Below, in pieces: positions 53,701 through 63,770 of a stretch of DNA of 64,000 nucleotides. The DNA lies in contig NC_062977.1 of the NCBI RefSeq assembly GCF_023078275.1, positions 19,948,585 to 20,012,584 on the forward strand, written 5' to 3'. The notes beneath the pieces were generated by a model. It worked only from the letters and a program-made list of their open reading frames with translations, ran no database searches and was not told the origin of the DNA. The first letter of the stretch is position 1; each line of letters begins with the position of its first letter. The position numbers and the translations under genes were made by a program. Source of the stretch: Leguminivora glycinivorella. Taxonomy: Eukaryota > Arthropoda > Insecta > Lepidoptera > Tortricidae.

Positions 53701-56700
53701 TCCAGGGGAATGCTGACTGCATTACTTACTTGTAGATTCGAAATTACAATTTCCTTTAATATCATAGAATTATTTTGTCATAGAAATTCAACTAATTTCT
53801 GTCTATTATTGTTTAGTAGAAATGGTACCTATTTTTTTTTGGATTTCAGCTGTCAATCAAGATCAGCACTTTTACCTGGGTGCCTCAATAGCCGCAAAGA
53901 AGAGCGGTTTTGTGGTGAGTTTGGTTTATATTTTTCGTGTACTTTAGGTGTATATTATTGTTAAATATACAGTGTGTTACCACCATACAGGCATTTATTA
54001 AAACCGATAGTAATATGATTTATATGATCTATTAAAATAACTGCATAATTAAAAAAAATAAAAAACATTCAGTAGAATTGAGAACCTCCTCCTTTTTTTG
54101 AAGTCGGTTAAAAAAATAAAAATAAAACTGCATAATTAATTTTCCGAAATCTGCACATTCAGTGTACTACGTGCACTTCGTAATTGTCATTAGTCACCAT
54201 GCACATACTTATGAGCTCATGTTTGTAACCTTAACAACCTGGAATGTAACTAAAATCGCACGTCCAAATCAGGCCTAACAAAAATATACTCCCATACTTA
54301 ATGAGCTGTAATTGCATTTACTTGATAAGTGTCTGTGCTGTACATTGTTGCCAATATTTTTTTTAGGCCTGATTTTGACGGCGTGCGAACTCGCATGCGA
54401 TCTAAGTTACGATTGAGGTTACATACAATTTTGCACAGCCATCAAATACCGCAATGTAATAAAACTCGTATGCGAGTTCTCGTACCGTCTAAATGGGCTT
54501 TTACAAAGTTTATCAGGTCGATTTTTTATTTCTTAATTAAGAGTTAAATAACTATGTTAGACTAGCTTTTTCCCGCGGCTTCGCTTGCATTAGAAAGAGA
54601 CAAAAGGTAGCCTATGTCACTCTCCATCCCTTCAACTATCTCCACCTAAAAAAATCACGTCGATTCATCGCTCCGTTTTGCCGTGAAAGACGGACAAACA
54701 AACAGACACACACACTTTCCCATTTATAATATTAGTACGGATTACGCTCCTTTGAAAAAGGCCCTCTAGCTGGTAACACACGGTATACACTTACAGTCCA
54801 AGATAAAAGTTCGTTCCAATAATGGCATTTTTAACCAACTTCAAAAAAAGGAGGAGGTTCTCAATTCGACTGAATGTTTTTTTTTATTTTTTTTTATGTA
54901 TGTTACCTGATATCTTCGAGAATCGTGAACCGATTTCCAAAAATAACCATTAAATCGAGGGAATTGTTCAAATGTTATAGGCACTTGTAATGTTTTTAGT
55001 GTATTTTTCAAAGGTACACCAGTATTTACGGCTGATGGTAATAATTTTATGTGGCTGAGCTGATGATGTAAGGTCAACTCCTCAATGGTTAGGAGTTAAA
55101 GGATAATTCTTTCACTACTGTGCGCATATTCGGACTGATACTTATAATATCAATAGGAACCACTAAAAATTAAAGAATAAATAAACTAAAAAAAACCGCC
55201 TTCAAAAATAAGCGCATTACAAAACACGGAGAAACTAAAAAGCAAAAAATAATAAACCTTTGAATTCAGATTTCTTATCGGATTGCAATAATCTAAACAT
55301 CCAAATTATAAACAAATCAATTATTTTTGGAGTCGGGGCCAGCTTACGTATGGTTGGGTGGGGCAAACAGGCAATAGCAAGACGAGGAACAATGCTGGTA
55401 CCCACTACAAAAATAATTGATTTGTTTATAATTTGGATGTTTAGATTATTGCGATTCGATAAGAAATCTGAATTCAAAGGTCTATTATTTTTTGCTTTTT
55501 AGTTTCTCCGTGTTTTATAATGCGCTTATTTTTGAAGGCGGCTTTATTTTGTGGAAACTTTATTTATAATTGATTTGAATCGTCTTTACAGGTTTGTGCA
55601 CCGCTAAGGACCGCATATTTCGGAGACATCAACCTTCACACAAAAACTAGCGCAGCGTTCGGCGCTTGCTTCATTTACGATAATACTGAAAAGACTCCCA
55701 AAATATGGTCTCTCAACTACAATAAAAGTGGTAAGTTCAAATTTTATTACTTAATTTGAGGGCCGCGAAGCCCGCGCGTGGCGTGGCGTGGCGGTCGGGG
55801 TGGTGTAACGGTTTTAGCACGTCAGCCCCGTTAGCTGGAGACCCGGGTTCGATTCCCGGCTTCGCCACCAGTGGGCTTGATCGCTTTTTCTTTAGTGTAT
55901 GGTATCTATTTCAGTTTATAATTGTACAGCCGAGTTCATAAATGTGTGTACATTTTTCACCTCATTGCAACTAGTTAAGATGAAGAAACGTACGGTGCAG
56001 CGGGACAAATCTCGACTGGGGGGCAAATGTAACTAATCCATTTTTTCCATTATTACTCTATGATGTTGAGTTCTACATGTATCCACTGAACACGCCTATG
56101 ATCGGTGGACACTTTATTTAATAATGCAAACATTGTAAAACATGGAAAAAATGGACCAGTTACATTTGTCCCCCAGTCGAGATTTATCCCGTTGTACCTT
56201 ACACATGATTATTGAAGTCGATTTTAAATTGCTAGTAACAATATGAATTATCTGAGCAATTCCCGTTAAGTTTGTACATTTGGATCACATCTCAGATTTG
56301 GATAAAAATTGGTAGGCTGATAGAGTACATGATGCTGAGCAAGATCCACTAGGTTTCCCAAAATGTCCTAATACCGAAAATGTATAGAAATCTGGTAATA
56401 AAAAAGGAAGGTTTCATACCAACTACATAGGACATTTAGGGAAATCTAGATCTTGCTCAGCATCATGGACTCTATCAGCCTACCAATTTTTATTAAAATT
56501 GGAGACGTGATCCAAATGTACAAACTTAACGGGAATTGCTCGTCTAACTTTAGTTGCAGCTCTTTGGTTGGAAGGTGGCGGTGGCTGGAGCACATTAGTG
56601 GACGACGACGACAGAGTCATAGTATCACAGCTGTTTGAGAATAAGGCTGCTCTCTGCAACCAAATGCCTAAAGCAGAGAATTTCTCGGAATGTTTTAAAC

Positions 56701-59700
56701 CAGAAGAACTTAGTTTAGCATCGACATACGGTAAGTCAGTTTTATTACGTTTAGTTGTACCAGAATAGTACCTTTACCAGAATAGTACATTACGATACAA
56801 GTGCGAAAGAAAGGAAATTCGAAACGAGTGGTGATAAATTAAATAATAGTATAAAAAATCGACACGAGTTACGAATTTCCTTTTTGCACGTGTATTGTAC
56901 GACGTTTTTCAGTACAGATGGCCCTCCGAAGTTTCGACCGGGCATAATGAACCACTTCTCGCACTAGTGCGTAAAAAAAACACCATCTGTACTGAAAAGG
57001 TACTTCGAAACTCGTGTCGATTTAAAACACTCCCTTCGGTCATGTTTTAATTTATCGCCACTCGTTTCGAACTTCCTTTTTTACGCACTTGTATCGTAAT
57101 GTACTATTTTAGTATCTTTGCCCGGGAGTCTGTCTATTATTGAAGTTGAACAAATAATCGTCTTCATTGTAGTTTTTATTGAAAGTAATTTCAATCAAAT
57201 AGAAAGTAAAATAAATTACAATCACTGTAACACAATAGCTTCTTGTATCCACCACCACCACCACCTTGCATGGCTAACTTTTAATCCCTCGAGGATAATA
57301 ATATTAATAATAGTCCATCACTTTCATCAAAATAGACCAGTTCATTTTAGATTCCATTAACTCTCAAATAGACCCTGGCGGGTGTTACTCTGCGTGTGTC
57401 CCATGATATGGGCAAGGGCAACATCCGCTGTACCCCTTACATTTCATTAAAGTGTCGAAGGGCCTCTACGCGTTGGCTTCGGCCCCGCGCACGCCTCCCA
57501 AAGGTCCGGAATACCATTGTTCCGTGATGGGAAAGACATACAATTAATAATACTAATATATTCTTGAAATTACAGGTCAAGCGATGTCATTTGGAAATTA
57601 TTTTTCTAAAAATAAAACTTGCTACGCTTTCAGCGTAAACTCTATTGGAATGGAGAAAGGTTACGTAAGTGAACCCACAAAAATTGAAAATAATTACTGT
57701 AGATGCCTATCTATTTCATATTTATAATTGCATTGTTATCAAACTCAGCAGTTTGAGGAAAAACAAATTTGATAGTATTTTTATAAAGTTTATTATCAAT
57801 ACTAATATTATAAATGGGAAAGTGTGTGTCTGTTTGTTTGTCCGTAATTCACGGCAAAACGGAGCGACGAATTGGCGTCATTTTTCAAGTGGAGATAGTT
57901 GAAGGGATGGAGAGTGATATTGGCTACTGTTTGTCTCTTTCTAACGCGAGCGAAGCCGCGGGCAAAAGTTAGTGTTTTATAATATAACGATTGTATTTAA
58001 ATATTTGTTCCAGTACAGATGGTGCTTTTTATCGAACTTCAGAAGGCCATCTGTACTGAAAAACGTCGTACGATACACGTGCGAAAAGGAAATTAGTAAC
58101 TCGTGTCGATTTAAAACACTCCCTTCGGTCGTGTTTTAACTTATCGCCACTCGTTTCGGACTTCCTGTTTTCCGCACTTGTACCTATAGTAATGTACTAT
58201 TTTAATATTTCAGGTTAATTTCTTCTCCAGCGATCGTCTCCAGGCCTTCGCTCAAGGATTAGACTGGTTTGGAATGATTTTTTCTACCTTTTAATTATTA
58301 AACTTCGTTATACATAATACTTAGCCAGATTATAAGTCTAAAATTATTCTATTGATTTTTTATGTTGAAAGTACTTAGTCGTTGTTATCCAACTAAGCTT
58401 CTGAAGCATCGCGTATATTTTTAGGAAAAGAAAAATATATTCTACGCTATGCTTCATGATCAATGAAATAGGACTGGAGCAATCGGATTGATGTTCTAAA
58501 ACCAAAAAAATACATACGACAAAAAAAATTAAGTCGTTGCCAACTTATTTTGGTATGACTAATATGACTATAGTTATAATATGTTACGTATTATTCTCAA
58601 ATCTCTCTACTTGATAAAAAATAAATTCACTACCGAAGTTTATCGTGTATTTTTCTTAAATAAATTCATTCAGCAATTCCCGTTTAGTTTGTACATTTGG
58701 ATCACGTCTCCGATTTGGATAAAAATTGGTAGGCTGATAGAGTCCATGATGCTGAGCAAGATCCACTAAGTTTCCCAAAATGTTCTAGGTTGATTGTATG
58801 AAACTTTCCTTTTTTGTTACCGAAAATGTATAGAAATCTGGTAACAAAAAAGGAAGGTTTCATACAAACTACATAGGACATTTTGGGAAACCTCGTGGAT
58901 CTTGCTCAGCATCATGAACTCTATCAGCCTACCAATTTTTATCCAATTTTTATGCTTTTTATACCACCAGTCCTCCAAGATTGTACGACAAGAGTGAGAG
59001 CGTAGGTAGCATGTTTGGCGCGGCGCTTTGCAGCGCTGACGTCACTCGCGACGGTCTCGCTGACCTCCTGGTCGGTGCGCCGGCGCAGCACCGCTGGGCA
59101 CAGACTATGACACCGGCGCTGTGCAGATTTATACTAAATCGGTCAGTATTTTACAGTGAGAGAGATAGATGTAGACACTACTGGTTAGAGCAGGACATAG
59201 TCATGTTAGACAGATTGAGAGTGAAAGCAGCACGTTCGGAGCAGCGCTTTGCAGCGCTGACGTCACTCGCGACGGTCTCGCTGACCTCCTGGTCGGTGCG
59301 CCGGCGCAGCACCGCTGGGCCACAGACAATGATACCGGCGCGATCCACATTTATTTCAAATCTGTATGAATTTGTTCACTATTTTCTCATAATTGTGGCC
59401 ATTCATCAATCCCTACGCTTCTTTGCCATGAATAGCGGCGTGAACGCTCACAGCGTTTCCGACTAGCTGGCCATGTCCTGCCTATAATGAATAAATCAAG
59501 ACGTGTTAAAAAATGGTTTATTCTCAAAATAAACCCTTTTTGTTACGAATTACTTCTTCTGCCAAACTGCAGGACAGTTTGTTGGCAGAGGGGACTCCCT
59601 TACATAATATAAGTGGGTAAAACTATCTAAGAGTTTACACGCTAAGTACAGTTTTGAGGTAATGTACAAACACGTCTGGAATAGAATTCACATTGCAGGG

Positions 59701-62700
59701 CAGCATGCATCAGGACTAGGAATAACTCTGGAAAGAACGACTTGGAGAGTTCTAGTCAAAGTGCCCACAGTCGTCACATCCCTCAGCCATGAGCATACAT
59801 CGGGGTTTTGGGAGCGGGAAGGATTTACACTAGCCCAAAAGAGCATTTCTTTTTTGTGCCATTTTTTAATTTTGATTTTTTTAGGGAATTTTAGGTCAAT
59901 TGTACTCAGAATCACGAGTACTTTCAATCTCACTGGGAGACAAAAAGTGTCCCAGAAGTTTCATACATTTTTGTTACTTTCCTCTTTTGTCATCCCACAA
60001 AAAAATGGTAACAAAATAAGAAAAAATTGTATGGGATAATTTTTTTAACTTAGTAGGATTGAAAAAGCTAGCGATTCTGCGTAGAAATAGCATTTTTTTT
60101 TTCAGAAATATCACATATGGGCATTTCTTTTTTTTTCGCCACTTTTATGAAATATGATATTTTTGAAAACAATTATATTAGCAAAAAAAAGAAATGCTCA
60201 AAAACGGTCAAAACGACAAAAAATACTTACGTTATTAATACACGAAATCATTCCCGCACCTAAAACCCATGCCATGAGGAATTAAGGATACATAAAAAAA
60301 AACCAAAAAAAAACATCCAGACCCCTTAACTTCATTTTTAAATTTTTGTTGTTTCAGATTAATATTTACGATAATAAGACAGTCGAGATGGGCTTAATAT
60401 TGACAGTTTGGGGAGTGAAGAGCGGCTCACGTTTCGGAACTACTTTGTCCACTAACGATGTCAACGGCGACTCTTATCCTGGTAAATTAGTCCTTTCTCT
60501 TTTGCATTGTATACGTCATAATGACTAGTACAATGTACAGTGAGCTGCAAAAGTGCATGGCGAATTTATCAATGAATTCATTTATGATTTCTCCATGAAA
60601 TTTTGCAGTTCACTGTACAAGTTGCAGAACATTCTCAAAATTTCCGTAAATTACTGGAAATTTCATAAGAAATTTATTACGCTATGTTCTCAACAGTTGA
60701 CGATCGCTTCATTTTATGCTTTAGTCACACACTGGCGTTAATTATCAACTTACAAAATGCTATAGAAATTTACCCTAAAGCTGGGCAATGAACATGTGAA
60801 GAACAACACCGAGAACTTTCCATGAGAAAATTCGCAATTTTGGAAATTTCTCGATGCGTTGCTACTAGTGCCTATTTATAAATGATTAGTAGCAACTATA
60901 AGTCCATGACCGAGTAAATATCGAGCAGAAAGAAGGTTATGCCTGACGACGAAGGTGGAAACTCAGTGTATATGTTCGGAAATGGTTTTCTTATAACCAT
61001 TTGCGAAGTTGGGTTAGACACGTTTTATACACACACACACAAAACGCTGCTCTCGCTTTCAACTCTCTCGTATATCCCCAGAGTCATCAGGCTTCTAGAT
61101 TCTCCAGATAGTCTTCTGCACGACATAAGTTAATTTCACCAAAATCGTTTCAGAAATAATTGTCAGCGCGCCATTCGAAAAGTCAGGAGGAGTGTTATAC
61201 ATTCTGTGTGGATACGCCATACGTGAGACTATCAAAAACAAACGAGATACGGTATCAGTGTCAGAACTGGCCAGAACACAAAGGATCGAGAAGAGCAAGT
61301 CTTTTGGGTTTAGTTTACAGCCAGTTGCTGATTATAACGACAATGGGAGCGATGGTACGTACCTAACCGCACTGTTCAGCATGAATTGCTCAGGGCCTGA
61401 AGTTCTAAAGGAAAATTAATATAATAATTTATAAATTTTCACACAGAACTTGCGGTTGGTGCTCCGGAAGAATCCACCGTTACAATGTATAGTGGAATCC
61501 GGGCCATTACAGTAAATGTCACTTCTGAATTTACAGATTATGCGGTATGTATTTTTTAAAGACGTATGATGTTCGGGAAGAGACGAGATGTGAAACATAT
61601 GAAACATTCTGTGAATGTTCACAGGTACTAAAATCTAAACGCGGGATATCTAACGCGCGTGAATAGGGAACTTGACTGTAGTTAAAATAAAATATTTTAT
61701 ACCATGCATAAATAAAATATAGCATCCGATAATTAAGAAGTTATTTTCAAATCCAATTTCTATTTAATAAGTCAGGTAGAAATATATAAAGTAACTGAGT
61801 TGTCCGTGACGTCACTCAATTCGATTTCATATAAATTCCATATAAAATAAATGTCAACTTTAATCGTCAAATTGTTGAGTTGACATCTTATTGCGAAATG
61901 CATGTGGGATAACATATTATTGCGTAAATGCGTATCAGCATCCTATTAGCAAGTCGTTCAACTCCGTTTTGACAGTTCGTAAAAAGAAGCTGATTTGACT
62001 AGGAGGCAAGTAGCCTATTCGCCCCTAGAGGCGCTACTTCAGCTACAGTCTCGTACTCTTTGTACTGAAACTGAAAAACATGACACGACACGTTCATACG
62101 TTTCTGTGAAAATACAATGGAAACGAATTTGCCCTACATCTGTCACTTGAGTTCTACTCGAACCCTGTGATCAATTGATGATTGCTAATAAAATATGGCC
62201 TAATATAATTTTGTTTCAGACCAAAGAGGATCGAGTATTAGAGTTACTGTCGAAGTAAAATGTGTAATCACAGTGCATAGACTGCCATCTCTTGACACTG
62301 ACTTAAAACTTTTGAACCTCAGTTTTGACAATTCGGTCCATATTCTTAGCTCGATATGTGTTAAAAATGTTAAAATGTCAAATATCAATATTAGCGCCAT
62401 CTAGCTGAGCGTACCCCAAAGGTGTAATGCCGTCTAGGCCACACCGTACCTTTTTCTGTATGGTACTGAGGTACGTTTTTTTCTTAGACTATCCGTCTAT
62501 ACGGAGTTATACATATATGTCTTTGTTTCAGACAAAGACCAACACTGAATTTGGCTTTGCTTCGTGCGTCACAATTGACAAGCCTAAAGAACCTAAAGAA
62601 ATTAAAATGCGTAAGTGTTTTAAACGAATTATTGACCAGTGAGGAGGCACACTGACATTTTATCGCATGTCACTCAACTGTCATTCATATGTTAGAGAGA

Positions 62701-63079
62701 TAAAAAATATCATCTCGCTCTCACGTGAGAAATTCAACAATGCAATGGACTAATAAGGTGACGCCATCTGACGTCACCTTTGAGTGCGCCTCTTCATTTA
62801 CACTTTTATTTTTTTGCTACTTATTTTTTGTAGACTATGCGCTATGCACAAAGTTGCATGCATGCAAATAAATTAACCTCAACAATAATTAAATTGTGCA
62901 ATTCGATTACAGAGTTATTGGTTAAAAATGTATTGACTGGCGATAAGGCTGTTTTTAAAAGCAACGAAAACGGTAAAACGAAACAAATGACAAACGTTAA
63001 ATTATACGAGATATCTCCAACAGATAAGCCTACACTTATTAATGGGACTATGCACCGATATTGTCGGGAATACCTTATT
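50563..63079 (+). CDS. Integrin alpha subunit, PS3/scab-like (gene B), 5' part, continues past the window
   Basis: Paralogue of gene A in the same orientation. Thirteen coding exons cover the signal peptide, the whole FG-GAP propeller with three calcium loops (DVTRDGLAD, NDVNGDSYPE, DYNDNGSDE) and the first thigh exon. Exons 3, 10 and 11 have the same lengths as in gene A and nearly all intron phases agree, so the two arose by tandem duplication. Thigh, calf, membrane and tail exons lie beyond 64000. An acceptor six bases before the ATG implies an upstream untranslated exon, as in gene A. Exon 8 is present twice, with a one-base loss in the first copy, and exon 7 has a weak donor. The gene may therefore use alternative exons or be damaged in this assembly. 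Confidence 0.88.
51515..51745 (+). repeat. AGTACTATCGTACAGTATGG repeat, copy 3
   Basis: Same family, in intron 1 of gene B. Confidence 0.85.
52169..52329. mobile_element. CGTAGCCGAATG MITE
   Basis: Same family as 17937-18091, in intron 1 of gene B. Confidence 0.9.
52471..52716. mobile_element. TACATTAAAATGCGACCGCC MITE
   Basis: Inverted ends TACATTAAAATGCGACCGCC and GGCGGTCGCATTTTAATGTA. The inner arms have ACTCCACCACACATAGATGG. Confidence 0.93.
52821..52940 (+). CDS. Gene B exon 2
   Basis: It encodes VIGAPLYNTDGRVYHCSLTD and ends GISNR. Acceptor TTGTACAG, donor GTGAGT, phase 1 in and out. Confidence 0.91.
53160..53660. repeat. Interspersed repeat with a duplicated block of about 190 bp
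   Basis: CTGGGCAACCGAGCTTCGCT start. ACCTGTGTCGCCATCTAGT and CACACGAGATGGCGCGC occur twice. It ends GAGATCGTCAGTGTAAATAA and (AAAT)n. Confidence 0.75.
53850..53914 (+). CDS. Gene B exon 3
   Basis: 65 bases, [20 protein letters not shown] and V, matching gene A exon 3 closely. Phase is 1 in and 0 out. Confidence 0.93.
54365..54499. mobile_element. GGGCCCATTTAGACGGTACGAG MITE, copy 2
   Basis: Reverse orientation of 30849-30995, ending CGTACCGTCTAAATGGGC. Confidence 0.87.
54562..54741 (-). mobile_element. Lep1-type Helitron, reverse copy
   Basis: CTAGCTTTTTCCCGCGGCTT to ATAATATTAGTACGGA, in intron 3 of gene B. Confidence 0.88.
55192..55545. mobile_element. Foldback MITE with about 150-bp arms
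   Basis: AACCGCCTTCAAAAATAAGCGC to CAAATCAATTATTTTTGGAG is mirrored almost perfectly to AAATAAGCGCAT.. on the other side, ending GAAGGCGGCTTT. The loop is about 50 bases. It lies just upstream of gene B exon 4. Confidence 0.93.
55592..55730 (+). CDS. Gene B exon 4
   Basis: It encodes [20 protein letters not shown] then AAFGACFIYDN. A strong foldback element ends about 46 bases upstream. Phase is 0 in and 1 out. Confidence 0.92.
55791..55923 (+). repeat. tRNA-derived SINE, GCCACCA type
   Basis: The best-preserved copy. GCGGTCGGGGTGGTGTAACG to GTATCTATTTCAGTTTATAA, with a weak acceptor stem, so not a functional tRNA. Confidence 0.86.
56254..56541. mobile_element. GAGCAATTCCCGTTAAGTTTG MITE directly before gene B exon 5
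   Basis: GAGCAATTCCCGTTAAGTTTG is mirrored by CAAACTTAACGGGAATTGCTC at 56521-56541. The inner arm has ATGCTGAGCAAGATC. Confidence 0.93.
56560..56730 (+). CDS. Gene B exon 5
   Basis: It encodes ALWLEGGGGWSTLVDDDDRV and ends ELSLASTYG. The acceptor TAGTTGCAG lies 18 bases after the end of a MITE. Phase is 1 in and out. Confidence 0.88.
56771..57113. mobile_element. CAGTACAGATGG MITE, inverted pair
   Basis: TAGTACATTACGATACAAGTG at the left and CACTTGTATCGTAATGTACTA at the right, 40 bases after gene B exon 5. Confidence 0.85.
57114..57575. other. Gene B intron 5 remainder
   Basis: It contains a (CAC)n run near 57252 and a GC-rich block 57365-57535 (CTACGCGTTGGCTTCGGCCC) that looks like part of an interspersed repeat. 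Confidence 0.4.
57576..57664 (+). CDS. Gene B exon 6
   Basis: It encodes GQAMSFGNYFSKNKTCYAFS. Acceptor AAATTACAG, donor GTAAGT, phase 1 in and 0 out. Confidence 0.92.
57796..57972 (+). mobile_element. Lep1-type Helitron, variant 3' end
   Basis: TCAATACTAATATTATAAATG to GCAAAAGTTAG, in intron 6 of gene B. Confidence 0.82.
58014..58203. mobile_element. CAGTACAGATGG MITE directly before gene B exon 7
   Basis: CAGTACAGATGGTGCTTTTT to AGTAATGTACTATTTTA. The exon 7 acceptor CAG ends at 58213. Confidence 0.87.
58214..58266 (+). CDS. Gene B exon 7, weak donor
   Basis: It starts VNFFSSDRLQAFAQGLD. The only phase-compatible donor is CTG|GTTTGG, poor by consensus. It yields phase 2 as exon 8 copy 1 needs. 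The acceptor ATTTCAG directly follows a MITE end. The 3' boundary is uncertain. Confidence 0.55.
58671..58950. mobile_element. GAGCAATTCCCGTTAAGTTTG MITE directly before gene B exon 8
   Basis: Same family as 56254-56541. Its right arm stops at ACCAATTTTTATCC, without the outer GGGAATTGCTC part, about 20 bases before the exon 8 acceptor. Confidence 0.88.
58971..59141 (+). CDS. Gene B exon 8, copy 1, frameshifted
   Basis: It follows ATACCACCAG and encodes YDKSESVGSMFGAALCSADV then TRDGLADLLVGAPAQHRW, a calcium-binding FG-GAP. After HRW one base is missing relative to copy 2. The exon totals 171 bases where 172 would restore phase 0 at the GTCAGT donor. Confidence 0.65.
59214..59363 (+). CDS. 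Gene B exon 8, copy 2 (tandem duplicate)
   Basis: A second FG-GAP coding stretch, ESESSTFGAALCSADVTRDG through ATDNDTGAIHIYFKS, 221 bases downstream of copy 1. A 76-base core (59244-59319) is identical to 59023-59098. A possible acceptor TTAGACAG|ATT gives 150 bases, phase 0 in and out. It is either a mutually exclusive exon, the functional half of a broken duplication, or an assembly artefact. Confidence 0.55.
59364..60357. other. Gene B intron 8, unclear repeats
   Basis: GCCAAACTGCAGGACAGTTTGTTGGC near 59552-59588 is a small hairpin, and runs of TTTTTTTT and CAAAAAAA follow. No exon is visible. Confidence 0.45.
60358..60481 (+). CDS. Gene B exon 9
   Basis: It encodes YDNKTVEMGLILTVWGVKSG and SRFGTTLSTNDVNGDSYPG. 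Phase is 0 in and 1 out, donor GTAAAT. Confidence 0.92.
60482..61153. other. Gene B intron 9, nothing firm recognised
   Basis: A short inverted pair AGTGAGCTGCAAAAGTGCAT / TTTTGCAGTTCACTGTAC at 60539-60618 suggests a small MITE. A (CA)n run is at 61030-61040. Confidence 0.45.
61154..61354 (+). CDS. Gene B exon 10
   Basis: 201 bases, EIIVSAPFEKSGGVLYILCG, ending [18 protein letters not shown]. Phase is 1 in and out, donor GTACGT. Confidence 0.93.
61447..61544 (+). CDS. Gene B exon 11
   Basis: 98 bases, ELAVGAPEESTVTMYSGIRA then ITVNVTSEFTDYA. Phase is 1 in and 0 out. Confidence 0.93.
62532..62610 (+). CDS. Gene B exon 12
   Basis: It encodes TKTNTEFGFASCVTIDKPKE and PKEIKM. Acceptor TTTGTTTCAG, donor GTAAGT, phase 0 in and 1 out. 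A MITE begins 30 bases after the exon. Confidence 0.9.
62640..62799. mobile_element. TGAGGAGGCACACTGAC MITE, copy 2
   Basis: Same family as 7990-8171. It starts 30 bases after gene B exon 12. Confidence 0.8.
62913..63079 (+). CDS. Gene B exon 13, last exon in window
   Basis: It encodes LLVKNVLTGDKAVFKSNENG and ends MHRYCREYLI at a GTGAGT donor, parallel to gene A exon 13. Phase is 1 in and 0 out. No exon 14 equivalent is visible before 64000. Confidence 0.86.
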
Positions 63080-63122
63080 GTGAGTAAAATGTTTGCTTAT
63101 ATCAAGGATTATTTATATAGGA

Positions 63123-63304
63123 CTAGCTTTTGCTCACGGCTTCGCTCGCGTTAGAAAGAGACGAAAAATAGCCTATGTCATCACTCTCCATCCCTTCAAC
63201 TATCTCCACTTAAAAAATCACGTCAATTCGTCGCTCCGTTTTGCCGTGAAAGATGGACAAACAAACAGACACACACACTTTCCCATTTATAACATTAGTA
63301 TGGA
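63123..63304 (-). mobile_element. Lep1-type Helitron, reverse copy
   Basis: CTAGCTTTTGCTCACGGCTT to ATTTATAACATTAGTATGGA, in intron 13 of gene B. Confidence 0.87.
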
Positions 63305-63374
63305 TTTACAATATTCATACAAAGAATCGTACCTCGATTTTTTAGCGCCCTATTTAATTGTATAACAGCCACTG

Positions 63375-63770
63375 ATGATGCCTACAATTTTTTTTTTCAA
63401 AATGTGTATTGTCGTGATACTTATGATGATGATATTAAAATAAAGGGATATATAATTTGTTCTTATCCATACTAATATTATAAATGGGAAAGTGTGTGTG
63501 TCTGTTTGTTTGTCCGTCTTTCACGGCAAAACGGAGCGACGAATTGACGTGATTTTTGAAGTGAAGATAGTTGAAGGGATGGAGAGTGACATAGGCTACA
63601 TTTTGTCTGTTTCTAACGCGAGCGAGCCGCGGGCAAAAGCTAGTAAAAAATAAAAACACGCAAATATATTTCGAGAAAATATGACTTTGGCCACTTCCAG
63701 GCTGCGAAACAGCGCCATCTAGTTTTAAGGCTAAAACTGTATGGGCCATACATTCCAGGGGCTTTTTCGG
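63375..63770 (+). repeat. Interspersed segment with Helitron insertion
   Basis: It shares AATAAAAACACGCAAA and GGCCACTTCCAGGCTGCGAAAC with 111-330. The match is interrupted at 63466-63643 by a Lep1-type Helitron. Confidence 0.82.
63466..63643 (+). mobile_element. Lep1-type Helitron with identifiable A/T target site
   Basis: TCCATACTAATATTATAAATG to AAAAGCTAG, between A at 63465 and T at 63644. The empty site CTTATAAAAATAAAAACACG is preserved at about 197-216. Confidence 0.93.

Noticed and set aside
55791..55880. tRNA gene with encoded CCA
   Set aside because: The acceptor stem pairs poorly and the same sequence with a shared 3' tail occurs three times, so it is a SINE.
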